Shown piece after piece: positions 18,446-28,335 of a stretch of 64,000 nt of DNA. Origin of the DNA: Levilactobacillus suantsaii (GTDB taxonomy: Bacteria; Bacillota; Bacilli; Lactobacillales; Lactobacillaceae). Position 1 is the first letter of the stretch. Each line of letters opens with the position of its first letter. The notes under the pieces are model-generated. The model ran no database searches. It was not told the origin of the DNA and saw only the letters and a program-made list of their open reading frames with translations. Location: assembly GCF_004115745.1 (NCBI RefSeq), contig NZ_QXIL01000003.1, forward strand, positions 62,001-126,000. Reading direction: 5' to 3'. The position numbers and the translations under genes are program-made.

Positions 18446-19324
18446 TTAGTCATGAGCCGTCAACCAGTGATCCAACACGTCAATGAACGCCTCGTGTTGA
18501 TCGAGCAACGCCAAATGGCGGCTGTTGGCAAACAAGTGCCACTTGGCGCCCGGAATGTGGTCGTAGACGGATTTGGCAATCAAGGGCGTACACAGATCGT
18601 CGGTCCCACTGGTAACCAGGACCGGCACGTGAATCTGATGGAGTTGGTCGGTCACGTCAAAATCACTGATAGTTCCGTTTTCCGTAAACTCGTTAGGTCC
18701 TTCGGCAATTCGACTCGCTCGTTGGCCATTCGTCGCCCGGCGCATCGGTTCCGGCGAGTTTTCATCGGGTGCGTCCCAACAGTACCGTTCCATATACCGT
18801 GCATTAGCGGCTTGATATTTTGGCCCCGAAAAGTCGCCGGTTCGTTCCGCCACGGCAATCGCCTCTTGGTCCTCATAACTTAGATAGGTGAGCAGACGAT
18901 GTTGTTCTTGAGTCCACAGTTTAATGGACGCCGGCGATCCGTCGATCATCACGCTCTTGACGCCAGCCTGGCTGTAATTGGTCAAATAAAGCATCTCTAG
19001 CATCCCACCCCAGGACTGCCCTAACATGTGGATTTGGTCCAGATGTAAATAGCGACGCAGCGCCACTAACTCTTCGGCCCAAGTCTCCTTAACGTAAACG
19101 CCCTCATCTTCGGGAAGCGACGACTTACCACAGCCTACCTGGTCATACATGATCAATTGCCGGCCCGTGGCCGCATAATCGTCAAGCAATTCAAAGTAGT
19201 TGTGTGACGACCCCGGACCCCCGTGAATCAGCAATAGCGGCGCCTGTCCCGGTGTGCCTTGACCCACGATGCGGTAATACGTTTTAAACCCGTGAAACGG
19301 CATGTAACCTTCTTGAACTTCCAT
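18446..19324 (-). CDS. pepI: Prolyl aminopeptidase (proline iminopeptidase)
   Basis: This 292-residue alpha/beta hydrolase of family S33 releases N-terminal proline from small peptides, completing casein-type peptide breakdown in lactobacilli. The oxyanion HGGPGSS is at about residues 34-40 and the nucleophile elbow GQSWGG at about 101-106 (catalytic Ser103). The acid Asp is in SGTDDLCTP (about 241-249) and the His in NSRHLALLD (about 268-276). The size equals that of Lactobacillus PepI (about 294). ATG at 19324 has GAGGGG upstream; a TTG one codon earlier is less likely. It sits alone between glyS and dnaG, which are commonly neighbours, so it is an insertion into that synteny. Other S33 peptidase specificity is possible. 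Confidence 0.88.
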   Translation of the reverse strand: MEVQEGYMPFHGFKTYYRIVGQGTPGQAPLLLIHGGPGSSHNYFELLDDYAATGRQLIMYDQVGCGKSSLPEDEGVYVKETWAEELVALRRYLHLDQIHMLGQSWGGMLEMLYLTNYSQAGVKSVMIDGSPASIKLWTQEQHRLLTYLSYEDQEAIAVAERTGDFSGPKYQAANARYMERYCWDAPDENSPEPMRRATNGQRASRIAEGPNEFTENGTISDFDVTDQLHQIHVPVLVTSGTDDLCTPLIAKSVYDHIPGAKWHLFANSRHLALLDQHEAFIDVLDHWLTAHD

Positions 19325-19327
19325 CAA

Positions 19328-19540
19328 AATCCCCTCTTCTAACCGCGTAATCCTCGCAGCCCTTATTATTTTTTAACTTATTTTTAATCATTTCATAATT
19401 TTGTGGAAAATGCAAGGACGTGAGGCCCCCCGCTCAACCAACGTCCCAATTACTATCGTGCCGGGGAGCTGACATCGGCCTTGAACCACTGGGGGTTAGT
19501 TTTTTAGGTTAAAGTAATTTGTTTAATTCCTGGTTTAATT
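19328..19540. other. Gene-free spacer between pepI and the glyS terminator
   Basis: About 210 bases with an AT-rich half next to pepI (possible promoter, no convincing -35/-10 pair) and a GC-rich half with no open frame, repeat or stable hairpin recognised. Confidence 0.4.
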
Positions 19541-19543
19541 ATC

Positions 19544-19589
19544 AAAAAAGAGTCAGCCCCGTTAGTCGCTAAACTAACGGGGCTGACTC
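19544..19589 (-). terminator. Intrinsic terminator of glyQ-glyS
   Basis: On the minus strand GAGTCAGCCCCGTTAGT pairs perfectly with ACTAACGGGGCTGACTC around a 6-base loop, followed by TTTTTTG. It is one of the strongest terminators in the window. Confidence 0.96.
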
Positions 19590-19616
19590 CGATAAATTCA
19601 AATTTAAGACTGGCCC

Positions 19617-21692
19617 TTACTTGACGACCAATTGATCCAGGTCACCTAATTGTAAAGCCAAGTTCGCCAAGCGACTCAGTTCGGCCAGACGGTTGTTCCG
19701 GACGGCCTCATCGTCGACCATGACCATCGTGGCGTCAAAGTAAGCCGCAATGGCTGGTTGCACGGCAACTAACGCCGCGTACAGGGTCGCTAAGCCCTTT
19801 GGTGCGGCCGAAGCAACGGCGTCAACACCTTGGTGGAGCTGACTTTCACTGTCATTTTCGAACTTGTCAGCGTCGATTGTGACGTTGGCGATGTCCTTAG
19901 GGGCCTTTTGAGCTAAGCGAATGACCCGCGTCAACGATTCAATGACGGCCTTGAAGTTCTCGTCAGCCGCATGAGCCGTCAAGATATCCGCCGCCGTGAA
20001 GAGCTCGGTGATATCACTACTCGTGCCGCCTAAAACGGCGTCGATGATGTCGTGACGGACCTTTGCGCCGCGGAAAATCTTGCGGACCCGATCCTTCAAG
20101 AAATCAACCAACGCGTCGATTTGACCAGCTTGGTCCAACTCAGGCGCCACGTTAGCCGCTTGTTCGGCCGCGATGAAGGCCGTCGCCAACTCATTGACTG
20201 GTAACGACCATTTCTGGTCGGTCGCGATCCGCACGATTCCCGTGGCTTGTCGCCGCAAAGCGTACGGGTCGTTGGACCCACTCGGAATCATCCCCGCCGC
20301 AAAGAAGGTCAGGATACTGTCGAACTTGTCAGCTAATGCCAAAACGGCACCCGGTACAGACGTTGGTAGCGCACCATCAGCCGAAATCGGTTCGTAGTGT
20401 TCCCGAATGGCCTGAGCAACTGCCGGATCTTCACCCTGGAGCAGGGCGTACTTTTCACCCATGACCCCTTGGAGTTCGGCAAACTCACCGACCATCCCGG
20501 TCACCAGGTCAAATTTGTAGATTTGGCTAGCCCGCACGACGGCCTTAGTTTGGGTGGCGTCTAAGTTTAACCGGTCGGCTAAAACAGTCACGATGGCTTC
20601 GACCCGTTGCATCTTTTCGGCCATGGTACTGATCTTATCGTGGAAGCTGACACTCTTCAAGCGTTCAACGTCATCGGCAATGGTCTTGTTCTGGTCTTCC
20701 TTGTAGAAGAACATCGCGTCTTCCAGCCGCGCCGCCAAAACCTTTTCGTTTCCGGCAATCACGTTTTGGAGATCGTGGTCGGTCCCGTTACGCACGGAGA
20801 TGAAGTTCGGCAACAACTTACCGGCTTGGTCCCGAGCGTAGAAGAAGCGCTGGTGGTCCCGCATTGAGGTAATCAGGACTTCTTCGGGGATCGTCAAGTA
20901 CTTCTGGTCGAAGCTCCCGGCAAAGGCGGTCGGCCATTCGACTAAGTTGTTGACCTCTTCCAATAGGCCGGCATCGATGTCGACCGTCCAGTTGTGGTCC
21001 GTCGCTAGTTGCTTGATCTGTTCAGCAATCAAGGCCTTGCGCTTCGCGGCGTCCGCAATCACGTACTCGTCGTGCAAGGCACTTTCGTAGTCGGCCGCGG
21101 TCTTTAACGAGATGGCCTGGCCTAGGAACCGGTGGCCTTGGGTGACCCGGTCGGTGGTCACGTCTAAGATGCTAAACGGAATCACGTCTTGGTCCAACAA
21201 GGCGACTAACCAGCGAATCGGCCGGATGTACTCGAAGTGGTGGGTGCCCCACTTCATCATGGTCGGGAAGGTCATGGCCATCACGATGTCACGTAAGCCC
21301 GTTAAGACTTCAGCCACCGGTTGACCGGCGATGAACTTATCGACGTAGACGTACTCAGTGCCCTTGAATTCTTTGAACACGATGTCGTCCGGCGTCAGGC
21401 CCTGACCTTTAGTGAAGCCAATTGCTGGCTTGGTCCAGTTGCCGTCGGCGTCCTGGGCGATCTTCTTGGCCGGCCCTTTGACCGATTCACTGATGTCATC
21501 TTGCTTATCCGCTAACCCGGTGATTTCTAACGCTAAGCGCCGAGGCGTGGAGAACGGTTGGATGGCGTCATAGCTGACCCGTTCATCCTTCAGGTAATCG
21601 GCAACGCGCTTCTGAAGTTGCCGCACGGCCGGCGTGACCACGTGGGCGGGCATTTCTTCTAACCCAATTTCTAATAAAAATGTGTGTGCCAT
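19617..21692 (-). CDS. glyS: Glycine-tRNA ligase beta subunit
   Basis: This 691-residue beta chain of the bacterial alpha2beta2 glycyl-tRNA synthetase provides tRNA recognition and an HD-like domain; the alpha chain activates glycine. It opens with [12 protein letters not shown], the conserved family start, followed by the FKGP-type [10 protein letters not shown] segment (about 69-78) and FSTPRRLAL (about 47-55). The C-terminal anticodon-binding (DALR-like) region carries [12 protein letters not shown] near the end. The length is standard (about 690). It overlaps glyQ by one base and is governed by the glycine T-box at 22656-22876. Confidence 0.97.
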   Translation of the reverse strand: MAHTFLLEIGLEEMPAHVVTPAVRQLQKRVADYLKDERVSYDAIQPFSTPRRLALEITGLADKQDDISESVKGPAKKIAQDADGNWTKPAIGFTKGQGLTPDDIVFKEFKGTEYVYVDKFIAGQPVAEVLTGLRDIVMAMTFPTMMKWGTHHFEYIRPIRWLVALLDQDVIPFSILDVTTDRVTQGHRFLGQAISLKTAADYESALHDEYVIADAAKRKALIAEQIKQLATDHNWTVDIDAGLLEEVNNLVEWPTAFAGSFDQKYLTIPEEVLITSMRDHQRFFYARDQAGKLLPNFISVRNGTDHDLQNVIAGNEKVLAARLEDAMFFYKEDQNKTIADDVERLKSVSFHDKISTMAEKMQRVEAIVTVLADRLNLDATQTKAVVRASQIYKFDLVTGMVGEFAELQGVMGEKYALLQGEDPAVAQAIREHYEPISADGALPTSVPGAVLALADKFDSILTFFAAGMIPSGSNDPYALRRQATGIVRIATDQKWSLPVNELATAFIAAEQAANVAPELDQAGQIDALVDFLKDRVRKIFRGAKVRHDIIDAVLGGTSSDITELFTAADILTAHAADENFKAVIESLTRVIRLAQKAPKDIANVTIDADKFENDSESQLHQGVDAVASAAPKGLATLYAALVAVQPAIAAYFDATMVMVDDEAVRNNRLAELSRLANLALQLGDLDQLVVK

Positions 21693-22618
21693 TAGTTTGC
21701 CTCCTCAGAATCTGCCAATAACTTTGCCCGTAATTTCTCGTCTTTGACCAACGGGAACCCGCGCTTCTTACGTTCCGCCACGAAGGCCTTGGCAATGGCC
21801 CGCGCCATCCGCCGAATCCGGGAGAGGTAACCGGCGCGTTCGGTCACAGAGACCGCGCCACGCGCATCTAATAGGTTGAAGGTGTGGCTGCACTTCAGCA
21901 CATAATCGTAGGCCGGGTGCACCAGACCGTTAGCAATCTGCTTCTTGGCTTCGGCTTCGTATTCGTCGAAGTGCCGCGACAGCATGTCCTGATTGCTTTC
22001 TTCAAAACTGTACTTAGAGTGTTCGTATTCGGGTTCCTTGAAGATGTCACCGTACTTGACGCCGTCGCCCCATTCCAAATCAAAGACGGAATTCACGTCT
22101 TGGATGTAGGATGCGAGCCGTTCCAACCCGTAGGTTACTTCGGAAGTCACGGGATCCACGGTCTGACCACCGACGACCTGGAAATAGGTGAACTGGGTGA
22201 CTTCCATCCCGTCCAACCAGACTTCCCAACCGACACCGGCACAACCCATGGACGGGTTCTCCCAGTTATCTTCGACGAAGCGAATGTCGTGTTCTAATGG
22301 GTCGATGCCCAGTTCTTTCAGGCTACCTAAATAGAGGTCCTGAATGTTATCCGGTGAGGGCTTCATCACCACTTGGAATTGGTGGTGTTGGTACAACCGG
22401 TTCGGGTTCTCCCCGTACCGCCCGTCAGCGGGCCGCCGAGATGGTTCAACGTAAGCGGCGTTCCACGGTTCTGGTCCGATGGCCCGTAAGAAGGTGTACG
22501 GACTCATGGTTCCGGCCCCTTTTTCGGTATCGTAAGCCTGCATCAGCATGCAGCCCTGAGCGGACCAATACTGCTGTAACTTTAAAATAATCGCTTGCAT
22601 GGACAGTTTTTCTGTCAT
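21692..22618 (-). CDS. glyQ: Glycine-tRNA ligase alpha subunit
   Basis: This 308-residue class II synthetase subunit forms glycyl-adenylate and charges tRNA-Gly together with GlyS. Family landmarks are [16 protein letters not shown] near residue 12, [19 protein letters not shown] (about 31-49), and [19 protein letters not shown] (about 55-73), which hold the class II motifs. ATG at 22618 follows GGAGGAA. The upstream leader is a T-box, so expression rises when glycyl-tRNA is short. Confidence 0.97.
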   Translation of the reverse strand: MTEKLSMQAIILKLQQYWSAQGCMLMQAYDTEKGAGTMSPYTFLRAIGPEPWNAAYVEPSRRPADGRYGENPNRLYQHHQFQVVMKPSPDNIQDLYLGSLKELGIDPLEHDIRFVEDNWENPSMGCAGVGWEVWLDGMEVTQFTYFQVVGGQTVDPVTSEVTYGLERLASYIQDVNSVFDLEWGDGVKYGDIFKEPEYEHSKYSFEESNQDMLSRHFDEYEAEAKKQIANGLVHPAYDYVLKCSHTFNLLDARGAVSVTERAGYLSRIRRMARAIAKAFVAERKKRGFPLVKDEKLRAKLLADSEEAN

Positions 22619-22655
22619 GGATACTGTTCCTCCTTATTGATCTAAATAAGCACAC

Positions 22656-22876
22656 AAAAAAGTCCCCGCGCGAATCTACACTAAAGAGATTCACGTAGGG
22701 ACGACTTAATTTCGCGGTTCCACCCTACTTCTAGTCGCTAGCGACTAGCAGCTTACTTGGTAAACGACTCCGAATGTGCCAACGTTTCAAAATCTCGCTT
22801 CGGCTTACACCGTCCCGAAGTCGCTAACTCGTAGATCTTGACACTTTTCATTCATCATGGTCGACTTATTTAACTG
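22656..22876 (-). promoter_or_regulatory. Glycine T-box riboswitch of glyQ-glyS
   Basis: The antiterminator T-box AGGGTGGAACCGCG is at 22713-22726 (minus strand). The terminator follows: GTCCC...AGATTCGCG..GGGAC then TTTTTT (22656-22702). In stem I the distal loop carries TTAGCGAC, and the specifier is GGC (glycine), seen on the plus strand as GCC at 22778-22780 after AACGTT. The layout resembles the compact glyQ T-boxes of Bacillales. Uncharged tRNA-Gly would pair with GGC and stabilise the antiterminator. Confidence 0.93.
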
Positions 22877-22882
22877 TGACTA

Positions 22883-22911
22883 ATCATAAGCGTCTGTTGC
22901 GCGCTTGTCAA
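22883..22911 (-). promoter_or_regulatory. Promoter of glyQ-glyS
   Basis: On the minus strand -35 TTGACA (22906-22911) and -10 TATGAT (22883-22888) have a 17-base spacer. The -35 box overlaps the recO stop codon, so this promoter is embedded at the end of the upstream operon. Confidence 0.85.
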
Positions 22912-23702
22912 TCGTCTTCATCGTGAGCTGGCGGCGTTTTCAGCCGGGGCGCCCAGTCTTGCATCTGGTCCAAGAAACGCTTACTGCGCGGGTGGACCCC
23001 AATCTGACTGGCATAGATTTCATCCATCAATTGTCGCAGAGCGTGTTCGGTACTGGGTTTGACCTTGATGTGGTGGACCCGGTCCAAATCGAGAATCGAG
23101 AATTGCCGCAGGTAGTAAATGGTCCGCGGCCCCAGGTGTAAGCGCCGGGGATCAGCCGACCAGTGTTGCTGACACAGGAGTCCCCCGTAACTTTCCGAGT
23201 AGTCAAACGGCAAATCCGTGCGTCCGCAGATGGCGCACCCCTGCAATTGCGGGGCGACCCCAAAGGCGGGCATCAACTGAATCTCGATGACGTTGGTCAC
23301 GATGGCTGGGTTCTGCCCTTCGTCAATCAGTTCCAAGGCCCGGTAGACTCGGTGATACCAGTCGGGGAGCGGTTGACTATCTGGAAAAGCGATGTCGACC
23401 AGGCTCATGATGTAAGTCGCGTAGGCGTTCTTGAAGATGTCAGCCCCAATGCCTTGAAACTGAGTGGTCTCGCGGGCCGTGCGGATATAGGACAATCCTT
23501 GGTCGGGAATGTCGCCGACGTAACTCCCCACGGTAAATGGCAGAATGTCAGCCGTCATTTTAAACCCCCGTTTCTTGGCGCCGCGGATTAAAAATATCTT
23601 TTTACCAAACTCCAGCGTAAAAAACTTGATTAAAAAGTCGCGTTCAGCATAATCGCGGCGGTACAGAAGGATGCCGTGAAAGTCGGTCACGTGTTGTGCC
23701 AT
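22908..23702 (-). CDS. recO: DNA repair protein RecO
   Basis: This 264-residue recombination mediator loads RecA on single-stranded DNA with RecR. The N-terminal OB-fold spans about 1-80 (FHGILLYRRDYAERD...IRGAKK). A zinc-finger-like part has CAICGR (about 153) and GGLLCQQH (about 173). Only three cysteines are visible there, with His as a likely fourth ligand. ATG at 23702 is better spaced from AGGGGGG than the ATG at 23708. It is the last gene of the phoH-ybeY-dgkA-era-recO operon, 18 bases after era. Confidence 0.94.
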   Translation of the reverse strand: MAQHVTDFHGILLYRRDYAERDFLIKFFTLEFGKKIFLIRGAKKRGFKMTADILPFTVGSYVGDIPDQGLSYIRTARETTQFQGIGADIFKNAYATYIMSLVDIAFPDSQPLPDWYHRVYRALELIDEGQNPAIVTNVIEIQLMPAFGVAPQLQGCAICGRTDLPFDYSESYGGLLCQQHWSADPRRLHLGPRTIYYLRQFSILDLDRVHHIKVKPSTEHALRQLMDEIYASQIGVHPRSKRFLDQMQDWAPRLKTPPAHDEDD

Positions 23703-23720
23703 GGTCATCCCCCCTAATCG

Positions 23721-24626
23721 TTAAATATCGCTCTTGCGGTACCCGTAAGATTTCAGCAGGCTGGACTTATCCCGCCAGCCGGGTTGGACCTTGACGAAGA
23801 GCTTCAAGTAGACCGGACTGCCTAAGAGGTGTTCGATATCTTGCCGGGCCAGCGTCCCGATTTTTTTGAGCATACTGCCGCCCTTACCAATCATGATGCC
23901 CTTTTGGGTCGGCCGCTCCACCACGATGGTGGCATCGATACGGACCCGGTCATCATCCTGGGTCCGCATCCGTTCGACTTCCACGGCCACAGAATGGGGG
24001 ACTTCTTCGCGGGTCAACATGAAGATCTTCTCGCGAATCAGTTCACTGACCACGAAACGTTCCGGGTGGTCCGTCAATTGGTCATCAGGATAGTACTGTG
24101 GCCCGTGAGGCATCTGATCCACTAAGTCTCCCAGAAACTCATCGACGTTGTTGCCTTCGAGCGCCGAAATCGGGTAGACGGCCTGCCACGGCAAGGCCTT
24201 CTTATATTGGTCCATGACCTTCAACAAGTCGTCGGGGTGAATCTGGTCGATCTTGTTGATCAACAAATAGACCGGTGCCTTGGCATTCTTCAAGCGGTCG
24301 ATAATAAAATTATCCCCCGCACCCCGCTTTTCGGCGGCGTTGATCATGAACAAAATGGCATCGACTTCGTTCAACGCAGACAAGGCTGACTTGACCATGT
24401 AATCGCCCAATTCGGTCTTGGGTTTATGCACCCCTGGTGTGTCGATAAAAACGATTTGGGCGTCATCAGTGGTGTAGATCCCTTGAATCTTGTTCCGGGT
24501 GGTCTGGGCCGTGTTCGACATAATGGCGATCTTTTGACCAATCACCCGGTTTAAAAACGTCGATTTCCCCACGTTTGGGCGGCCCACGATGGCCACGAAC
24601 CCGGATTTGTAATTTGGATTATCCAT
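23721..24626 (-). CDS. era: GTPase Era
   Basis: This 301-residue GTPase helps assemble the 30S subunit by binding near the 3' end of 16S rRNA. G motifs are G1 GRPNVGKST (about 16-24), G2 region QTTRNK (about 41-46), G3 DTPGVH (about 62-67), and G4 NKID (about 124-127). The C-terminal KH domain follows from about residue 205, including the [12 protein letters not shown] motif. ATG at 24626 is preceded by AAGGAG. It is in the usual order after dgkA and before recO. Confidence 0.97.
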   Translation of the reverse strand: MDNPNYKSGFVAIVGRPNVGKSTFLNRVIGQKIAIMSNTAQTTRNKIQGIYTTDDAQIVFIDTPGVHKPKTELGDYMVKSALSALNEVDAILFMINAAEKRGAGDNFIIDRLKNAKAPVYLLINKIDQIHPDDLLKVMDQYKKALPWQAVYPISALEGNNVDEFLGDLVDQMPHGPQYYPDDQLTDHPERFVVSELIREKIFMLTREEVPHSVAVEVERMRTQDDDRVRIDATIVVERPTQKGIMIGKGGSMLKKIGTLARQDIEHLLGSPVYLKLFVKVQPGWRDKSSLLKSYGYRKSDI

Positions 24627-24638
24627 TGCTATTTCTCC

Positions 24639-25037
24639 TTAAAACCAGCGGGCAAGCGCCGGCAACATGACTAAACAACCAACCACTAGGGCAAACAGAG
24701 CCGCGAGTAGCACCCCGCCGGCGGCCACGTCCTTGGCTCGCTTTGCTAAATCGGCGTAAGTCTTGCCTACGATTAGGTCCACGACTGCTTCCACGATGGT
24801 ATTGAGCGTTTCGGCGGTCAACACCAAAAAAATGGCCAGCGTCAGCCACAACCACTCATTGACGGTCAAACGCAAGATGATGCCAACGAGGACGGCGAGG
24901 CCCCCCACCAAAAGGTGTTTGCGAAAGTTCCGCTCCAGATGATAGAGCACGTGCAACCCTTCGAGGGCGTGACCCAGCGACTGCCAAAAGTTATGATTTT
25001 TCCCCGTTTGCCGGGTCGGTTTACCGTTTGAGGCCAT
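24639..25037 (-). CDS. dgkA: Undecaprenol / diacylglycerol kinase family membrane protein
   Basis: This 132-residue three-helix membrane kinase belongs to the DgkA family. Firmicute members mainly phosphorylate undecaprenol to recycle the lipid carrier for peptidoglycan and teichoic acids. The active-site motif AETLNTIVEAVVD (E-x-x-N-T-x-x-E) is at about residues 77-89, with KRAKDVAAGGV following (about 100-110). ATG at 25037 overlaps the 3' end of ybeY by 17 bases. An upstream ATG two codons earlier is also in frame. The substrate assignment follows the family, not the sequence itself. Confidence 0.92.
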   Translation of the reverse strand: MASNGKPTRQTGKNHNFWQSLGHALEGLHVLYHLERNFRKHLLVGGLAVLVGIILRLTVNEWLWLTLAIFLVLTAETLNTIVEAVVDLIVGKTYADLAKRAKDVAAGGVLLAALFALVVGCLVMLPALARWF

Positions 25038-25509
25038 AGGCATCCAAGATATCGGCCTGCAATTTGAACATGACCTTTTCGTCTTCTGGTTTCATATGGT
25101 CATACCCGTTCAAGTGCAGGAAACCGTGGACCACTAAAAAGCCCAGTTCCCGCTCGTTCGAGTGGCCCAAATAGTCGGCTTGTTCACTGACCTTATCTAC
25201 GGACACGAAGATATCACCGATGTTTTCGGGAATCTCGGCCGCAAGTTCCGGGTCCATCACCAGGGGAAAGTCCGTGTCGGCATCCTCCGCGTCTTCAATG
25301 GCAAAACTGATGACGTCAGTCGCCCGGTCCACCCCACGATACTGCTTGTTGATGCGGTGAATATCTTCATTGTTCATCAAAGTCACCGACATTTCGGTGT
25401 TATCGGCTAGCTTGAGGTAGTTCCCCGCAAACTGCAAGACGTCGCGAATCAAGGTCAAGTATTGGTCGGAAACCCCGGCCTGGGTCTTATCGTAAATCTC
25501 TAAATCCAT
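25021..25509 (-). CDS. ybeY: Endoribonuclease YbeY (rRNA maturation factor)
   Basis: This 162-residue zinc-dependent RNase acts in 16S rRNA 3'-end processing and ribosome quality control. The metal motif H-G-x-L-H-x-x-G-Y-D-H is present as HGFLHLNGYDH at about residues 128-138. The N-terminal RGVDRATDVISF segment (about 58-69) is also typical. It starts within the phoH stop (one-base overlap) and is followed by dgkA and era, the standard Firmicute order. Confidence 0.96.
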   Translation of the reverse strand: MDLEIYDKTQAGVSDQYLTLIRDVLQFAGNYLKLADNTEMSVTLMNNEDIHRINKQYRGVDRATDVISFAIEDAEDADTDFPLVMDPELAAEIPENIGDIFVSVDKVSEQADYLGHSNERELGFLVVHGFLHLNGYDHMKPEDEKVMFKLQADILDAYGLKR

Positions 25510-26495
25510 TATTTGTTAGCTCCATTTGGTTTAGTTTCGTGTTGCTCGTACGCGTTGATGATGCTGGCCACGACGGGGTGCCGGACCACGTCATCGGCAC
25601 TGAAGGTCACAAAGGAGATGTGGCCCACGTTTTGCAGGATTCCCTGGGCCTGGACCAGTCCCGACCGGGTGTTGTGCGGCAAGTCAATCTGGGAAATATC
25701 CCCATTGACGATCATTTTGGAGCCAAAGCCCAACCGGGTCAAAAACATCTTCATTTGCGCGTTCGTTGTATTTTGGGCTTCGTCTAAAATCACGAAGGCC
25801 GACTCTAAAGTCCGGCCTCGCATGTAAGCCAGCGGCGCGATTTCAATCACGCCCCGGTCCATCAACCGGGTGGTGTGTTCGGCGCCTAAGATGGCATACA
25901 ACGCGTCATAGATGGGCCGTAAGTAGGGGTCCACCTTTTCCTTCAAATCTCCGGGTAGAAAGCCTAAACTTTCGCCGGCTTCCACGGCGGGCCGCGTCAA
26001 AATGATCTTTTCCACGTCCCCTTTTTTCAACGCGGAAATGGCCATGACGACGGCCAAATAAGTTTTCCCCGTCCCGGCCGGGCCAATCCCAAAGGTGATG
26101 TCGTTATGCTTGATGGCGTCGATATACTGGCGCTGACCAAAGTTCTTCACCCGCACGGGCCGTCCTTTGGCATCGTGAATCAGCGTTTCCGTATAGAGGT
26201 CTTGGAAGTAAGTTAACGTCCCGCGTTCGGCCATCTTCATGGCGCTGACCACATCGGCACTGTTCAGCTGAATCCCCTTGGCCAGTAAAGCACTCATATT
26301 GCGTAGAATGCTTAATGTCTGGTCAACCGCGGTGGCGTCACCCGCAACTTTGATTGAATTGCCAAAGGGACGAATGGTGACACTGAGCCCTTCTTCCAGT
26401 AAAGTTACAAATTGATCTTGGGCCCCTAACAAAGCCGGTTCATCGGCCGGGTGCGCCAAGATATATTCTTTTTCAATCATCGCGTTTTCAGTCAA
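25509..26495 (-). CDS. phoH: PhoH-family ATPase
   Basis: This 328-residue cytoplasmic ATPase has a P-loop GPAGTGKTYLA at about residues 137-147, a Walker B-like AFVILDEAQN (about 230), and a KH-like N-terminal domain. It is thought to act in RNA metabolism with YbeY, its immediate neighbour, but its reaction is not established. The start appears to be TTG at 26495: AAAGGAG lies 9 bases before it, while the ATG at 26480 is too far from that site. An extended -10 (TGCTAAAAT) at 26543-26550 could be its promoter. Confidence 0.93.
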   Translation of the reverse strand: MTENAMIEKEYILAHPADEPALLGAQDQFVTLLEEGLSVTIRPFGNSIKVAGDATAVDQTLSILRNMSALLAKGIQLNSADVVSAMKMAERGTLTYFQDLYTETLIHDAKGRPVRVKNFGQRQYIDAIKHNDITFGIGPAGTGKTYLAVVMAISALKKGDVEKIILTRPAVEAGESLGFLPGDLKEKVDPYLRPIYDALYAILGAEHTTRLMDRGVIEIAPLAYMRGRTLESAFVILDEAQNTTNAQMKMFLTRLGFGSKMIVNGDISQIDLPHNTRSGLVQAQGILQNVGHISFVTFSADDVVRHPVVASIINAYEQHETKPNGANK

Positions 26496-26542
26496 ATACG
26501 GTTGCTCCTTTATTTTGCCAAATTAAGTCTACTGATACTTGA

Positions 26543-26550
26543 ATTTTAGC
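26543..26550 (-). promoter_or_regulatory. Extended -10 promoter upstream of phoH
   Basis: On the minus strand TGC-TAAAAT has the extended -10 TG, with TTTACT about 16 bases upstream as a weak -35. The position suits the start of the phoH-to-recO operon. Confidence 0.5.
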
Positions 26551-26644
26551 ATACCACTCAGGATAGTAAAAGGATTGGCCGTTAAAATCCCCTGGGCACG
26601 CCAGTTTCTGGGGCAATGGTGCTTGAAAAACGCCCTCGCCACCG

Positions 26645-26682
26645 AAAAAAGCCCCCACGAAGAAGGTTCCCCGTAGTGGCTT
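26645..26682 (-). terminator. Intrinsic terminator of yqeY
   Basis: The minus strand has AAGCCACTACG pairing with CGTGGGGGCTT and then TTTTTT, just beyond the yqeY stop. It separates yqeY from the phoH operon. Confidence 0.88.
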
Positions 26683-26687
26683 GAACG

Positions 26688-27134
26688 TTACTTATTCAAT
26701 TGGGCTTTGACCGTTTGGTTGACCACGTTACCGTCAGCCTTGCCCTTCACTTGCGGCATCACGGCGCCCATGACCTTGCCGAAGTCGCTCATGTTGCTAG
26801 CGCCGACCTTGGCGATACTATCGGCCACGATCTTTTCAATTTCGTCAGCACCCAATTGCTTTGGGGCGTATTTTTCAACGATCTTGATTTCGGCTTGGAC
26901 TCCAGCGACCAGGTCGTCGCGGTTACCCTTTTGGAATTCGTCCAAGGACTCTTTTCGTTGTTTCAATTCCCGGGAGACCACCGTTAATTCTTCATCGGCA
27001 CTCAAGTCGTGACCCTGCTTGATCTTTTCGTTGGTCAACGCGGCTTTCATCATCCGGACCACGTTTAAGGTCAACTTATCGTGGGCCTTCATGGCCGTCT
27101 TTAAATCGGTGTTCAGTTGGGTTTCTAAACTCAT
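26688..27134 (-). CDS. yqeY: GatB/YqeY domain protein
   Basis: This 148-residue protein is made wholly of the YqeY domain, an all-helical domain also found at the C-terminus of GatB, where it contacts tRNA. Stand-alone YqeY has no settled function and is presumed to bind tRNA. Family features are LKTAMKAHDKLTLNVVRMMKAAL (two helices, about 10-32), KYAPKQL (about 88) and MGAVMPQVKGKADGNVVNQTVK near the end. ATG at 27134 follows TTAGGAGGAATTC. In Firmicutes it often follows rpsU, which here lies 1.2 kb away across an oxidoreductase gene on the other strand. Confidence 0.92.
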   Translation of the reverse strand: MSLETQLNTDLKTAMKAHDKLTLNVVRMMKAALTNEKIKQGHDLSADEELTVVSRELKQRKESLDEFQKGNRDDLVAGVQAEIKIVEKYAPKQLGADEIEKIVADSIAKVGASNMSDFGKVMGAVMPQVKGKADGNVVNQTVKAQLNK

Positions 27135-27278
27135 GTTGAATTCCTCCTAAATTTAAGTACTGTCTCAGTTTACTACTTATTCTGAGTTCCGTCAGGTCCA
27201 GACGCACGCCGCTTGCGTTTTTCTCGTGAGCTCAGTACGCTAGAAGTAATCTCCGATTTTAGAAAGGACTGGTGTTTC

Positions 27279-28292
27279 ATGCGTGCCATTGGTTACACGC
27301 AACATTTACCCATAGATGATTCTCATAGTCTAATAGATTTTGAGATGCAACGACCCGACCCCACCGGCCACGACCTATTGGTCCAAGTTCAAGCGGTGTC
27401 CGCCAATCCCGTTGATCTCGCCGTTCGTCGCAACACCGAGCCGTTAGACCCCCAAGCACCTAAAGTTATCGGCTTTGACGCTTACGGCACCGTCACAGCG
27501 GTGGGCAATGCCGTGACCCTCTTTCACCCGGGCGATGTGGTCTTCTACGCTGGATCGTTTAAACGGCCCGGCAGCTACAGCGAGTTTCAACTCGTCGATG
27601 AACGGCTCGTTGGTCACGCCCCCACTAAGCTTACCCCGGCGCAAAGTGCGGCCATGCCATTGACCGCCTTGACCGCCTGGGAAGCGCTATTCGAGCAACT
27701 GGGCATCGACCCGCACGCCGACAACCACGGCAAAACCATCCTGGTCATCAACGGCGCTGGGGGCGTCGGTTCCGTGGCGACCCAACTGGCCCACTGGGCA
27801 GGATTGACCGTTATCGCGACGGCTTCCCGTGACGAAACGATTGCCTGGACGCGCGACCACGGGAGCGACTTTGTCGTCAACCACCGCCAGGACCTAGTGC
27901 CTCAGGTCCACGACTTAGGCGACCAGGTCGTCGACTACATTTTAGAGCTTAGCAACTTGAATCAGCACTGGCCCGAAATCGTCGATTTGATCAAACCCAG
28001 TGGCCATATCGTGTCCATCACTGGCAGCGACACCCCCATCGACTTACGGGCGTTAAAGAACAAGCGGGCCACCTTTGCTTGGGAATGGATGTTCACCAAG
28101 GCCTACTTCGAAACGCCAGACATGGGCAGCCAGCACCAAATCCTAGAACAGATTCGCGCCCTATTAGACGCGGGCACGTTGGTCTCCACGCTGACTAAGA
28201 CGCTGCAACCGATCAACGCCCAAAATGTGATGGCCGCCCACCGGCTATTGAATAACCACCACATGCGCGGCAAGCTAGTCATTCAAAATTAG
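27279..28292 (+). CDS. Zinc-independent alcohol dehydrogenase / quinone-oxidoreductase-like protein
   Basis: This 337-residue MDR-superfamily oxidoreductase resembles the 'zinc-binding alcohol dehydrogenase family' (YhdH/QOR side). The N-terminal GroES-like domain contains NPVDLAVRR (about 46-54) and GFDAYGTV (about 72-79). The Rossmann domain has GAGGVGSVATQLA (about 155-167), typical for NADPH. The structural-zinc cysteines and the catalytic Cys/His set are absent, so it is probably a quinone or enone reductase. Substrate unknown. ATG at 27279 (MRAIGYTQ) has GAAAGGA upstream; the frame is open to 27213. It is a single plus-strand gene between yqeY and rpsU. Confidence 0.86.
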   Translation: MRAIGYTQHLPIDDSHSLIDFEMQRPDPTGHDLLVQVQAVSANPVDLAVRRNTEPLDPQAPKVIGFDAYGTVTAVGNAVTLFHPGDVVFYAGSFKRPGSYSEFQLVDERLVGHAPTKLTPAQSAAMPLTALTAWEALFEQLGIDPHADNHGKTILVINGAGGVGSVATQLAHWAGLTVIATASRDETIAWTRDHGSDFVVNHRQDLVPQVHDLGDQVVDYILELSNLNQHWPEIVDLIKPSGHIVSITGSDTPIDLRALKNKRATFAWEWMFTKAYFETPDMGSQHQILEQIRALLDAGTLVSTLTKTLQPINAQNVMAAHRLLNNHHMRGKLVIQN

Positions 28293-28297
28293 GTCAG

Positions 28298-28334
28298 AAA
28301 AAAATCCTTGATGCCGAGACATCAAGGATTTTTT
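28298..28334. terminator. Bidirectional terminator between the oxidoreductase gene and rpsU
   Basis: AAAAAAATCCTTGATG pairs with CATCAAGGATTTTTT around a 5-6 base loop. A-run and T-run on both sides let it serve the plus-strand oxidoreductase gene and the minus-strand rpsU. Confidence 0.93.
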
Positions 28335-28335
28335 A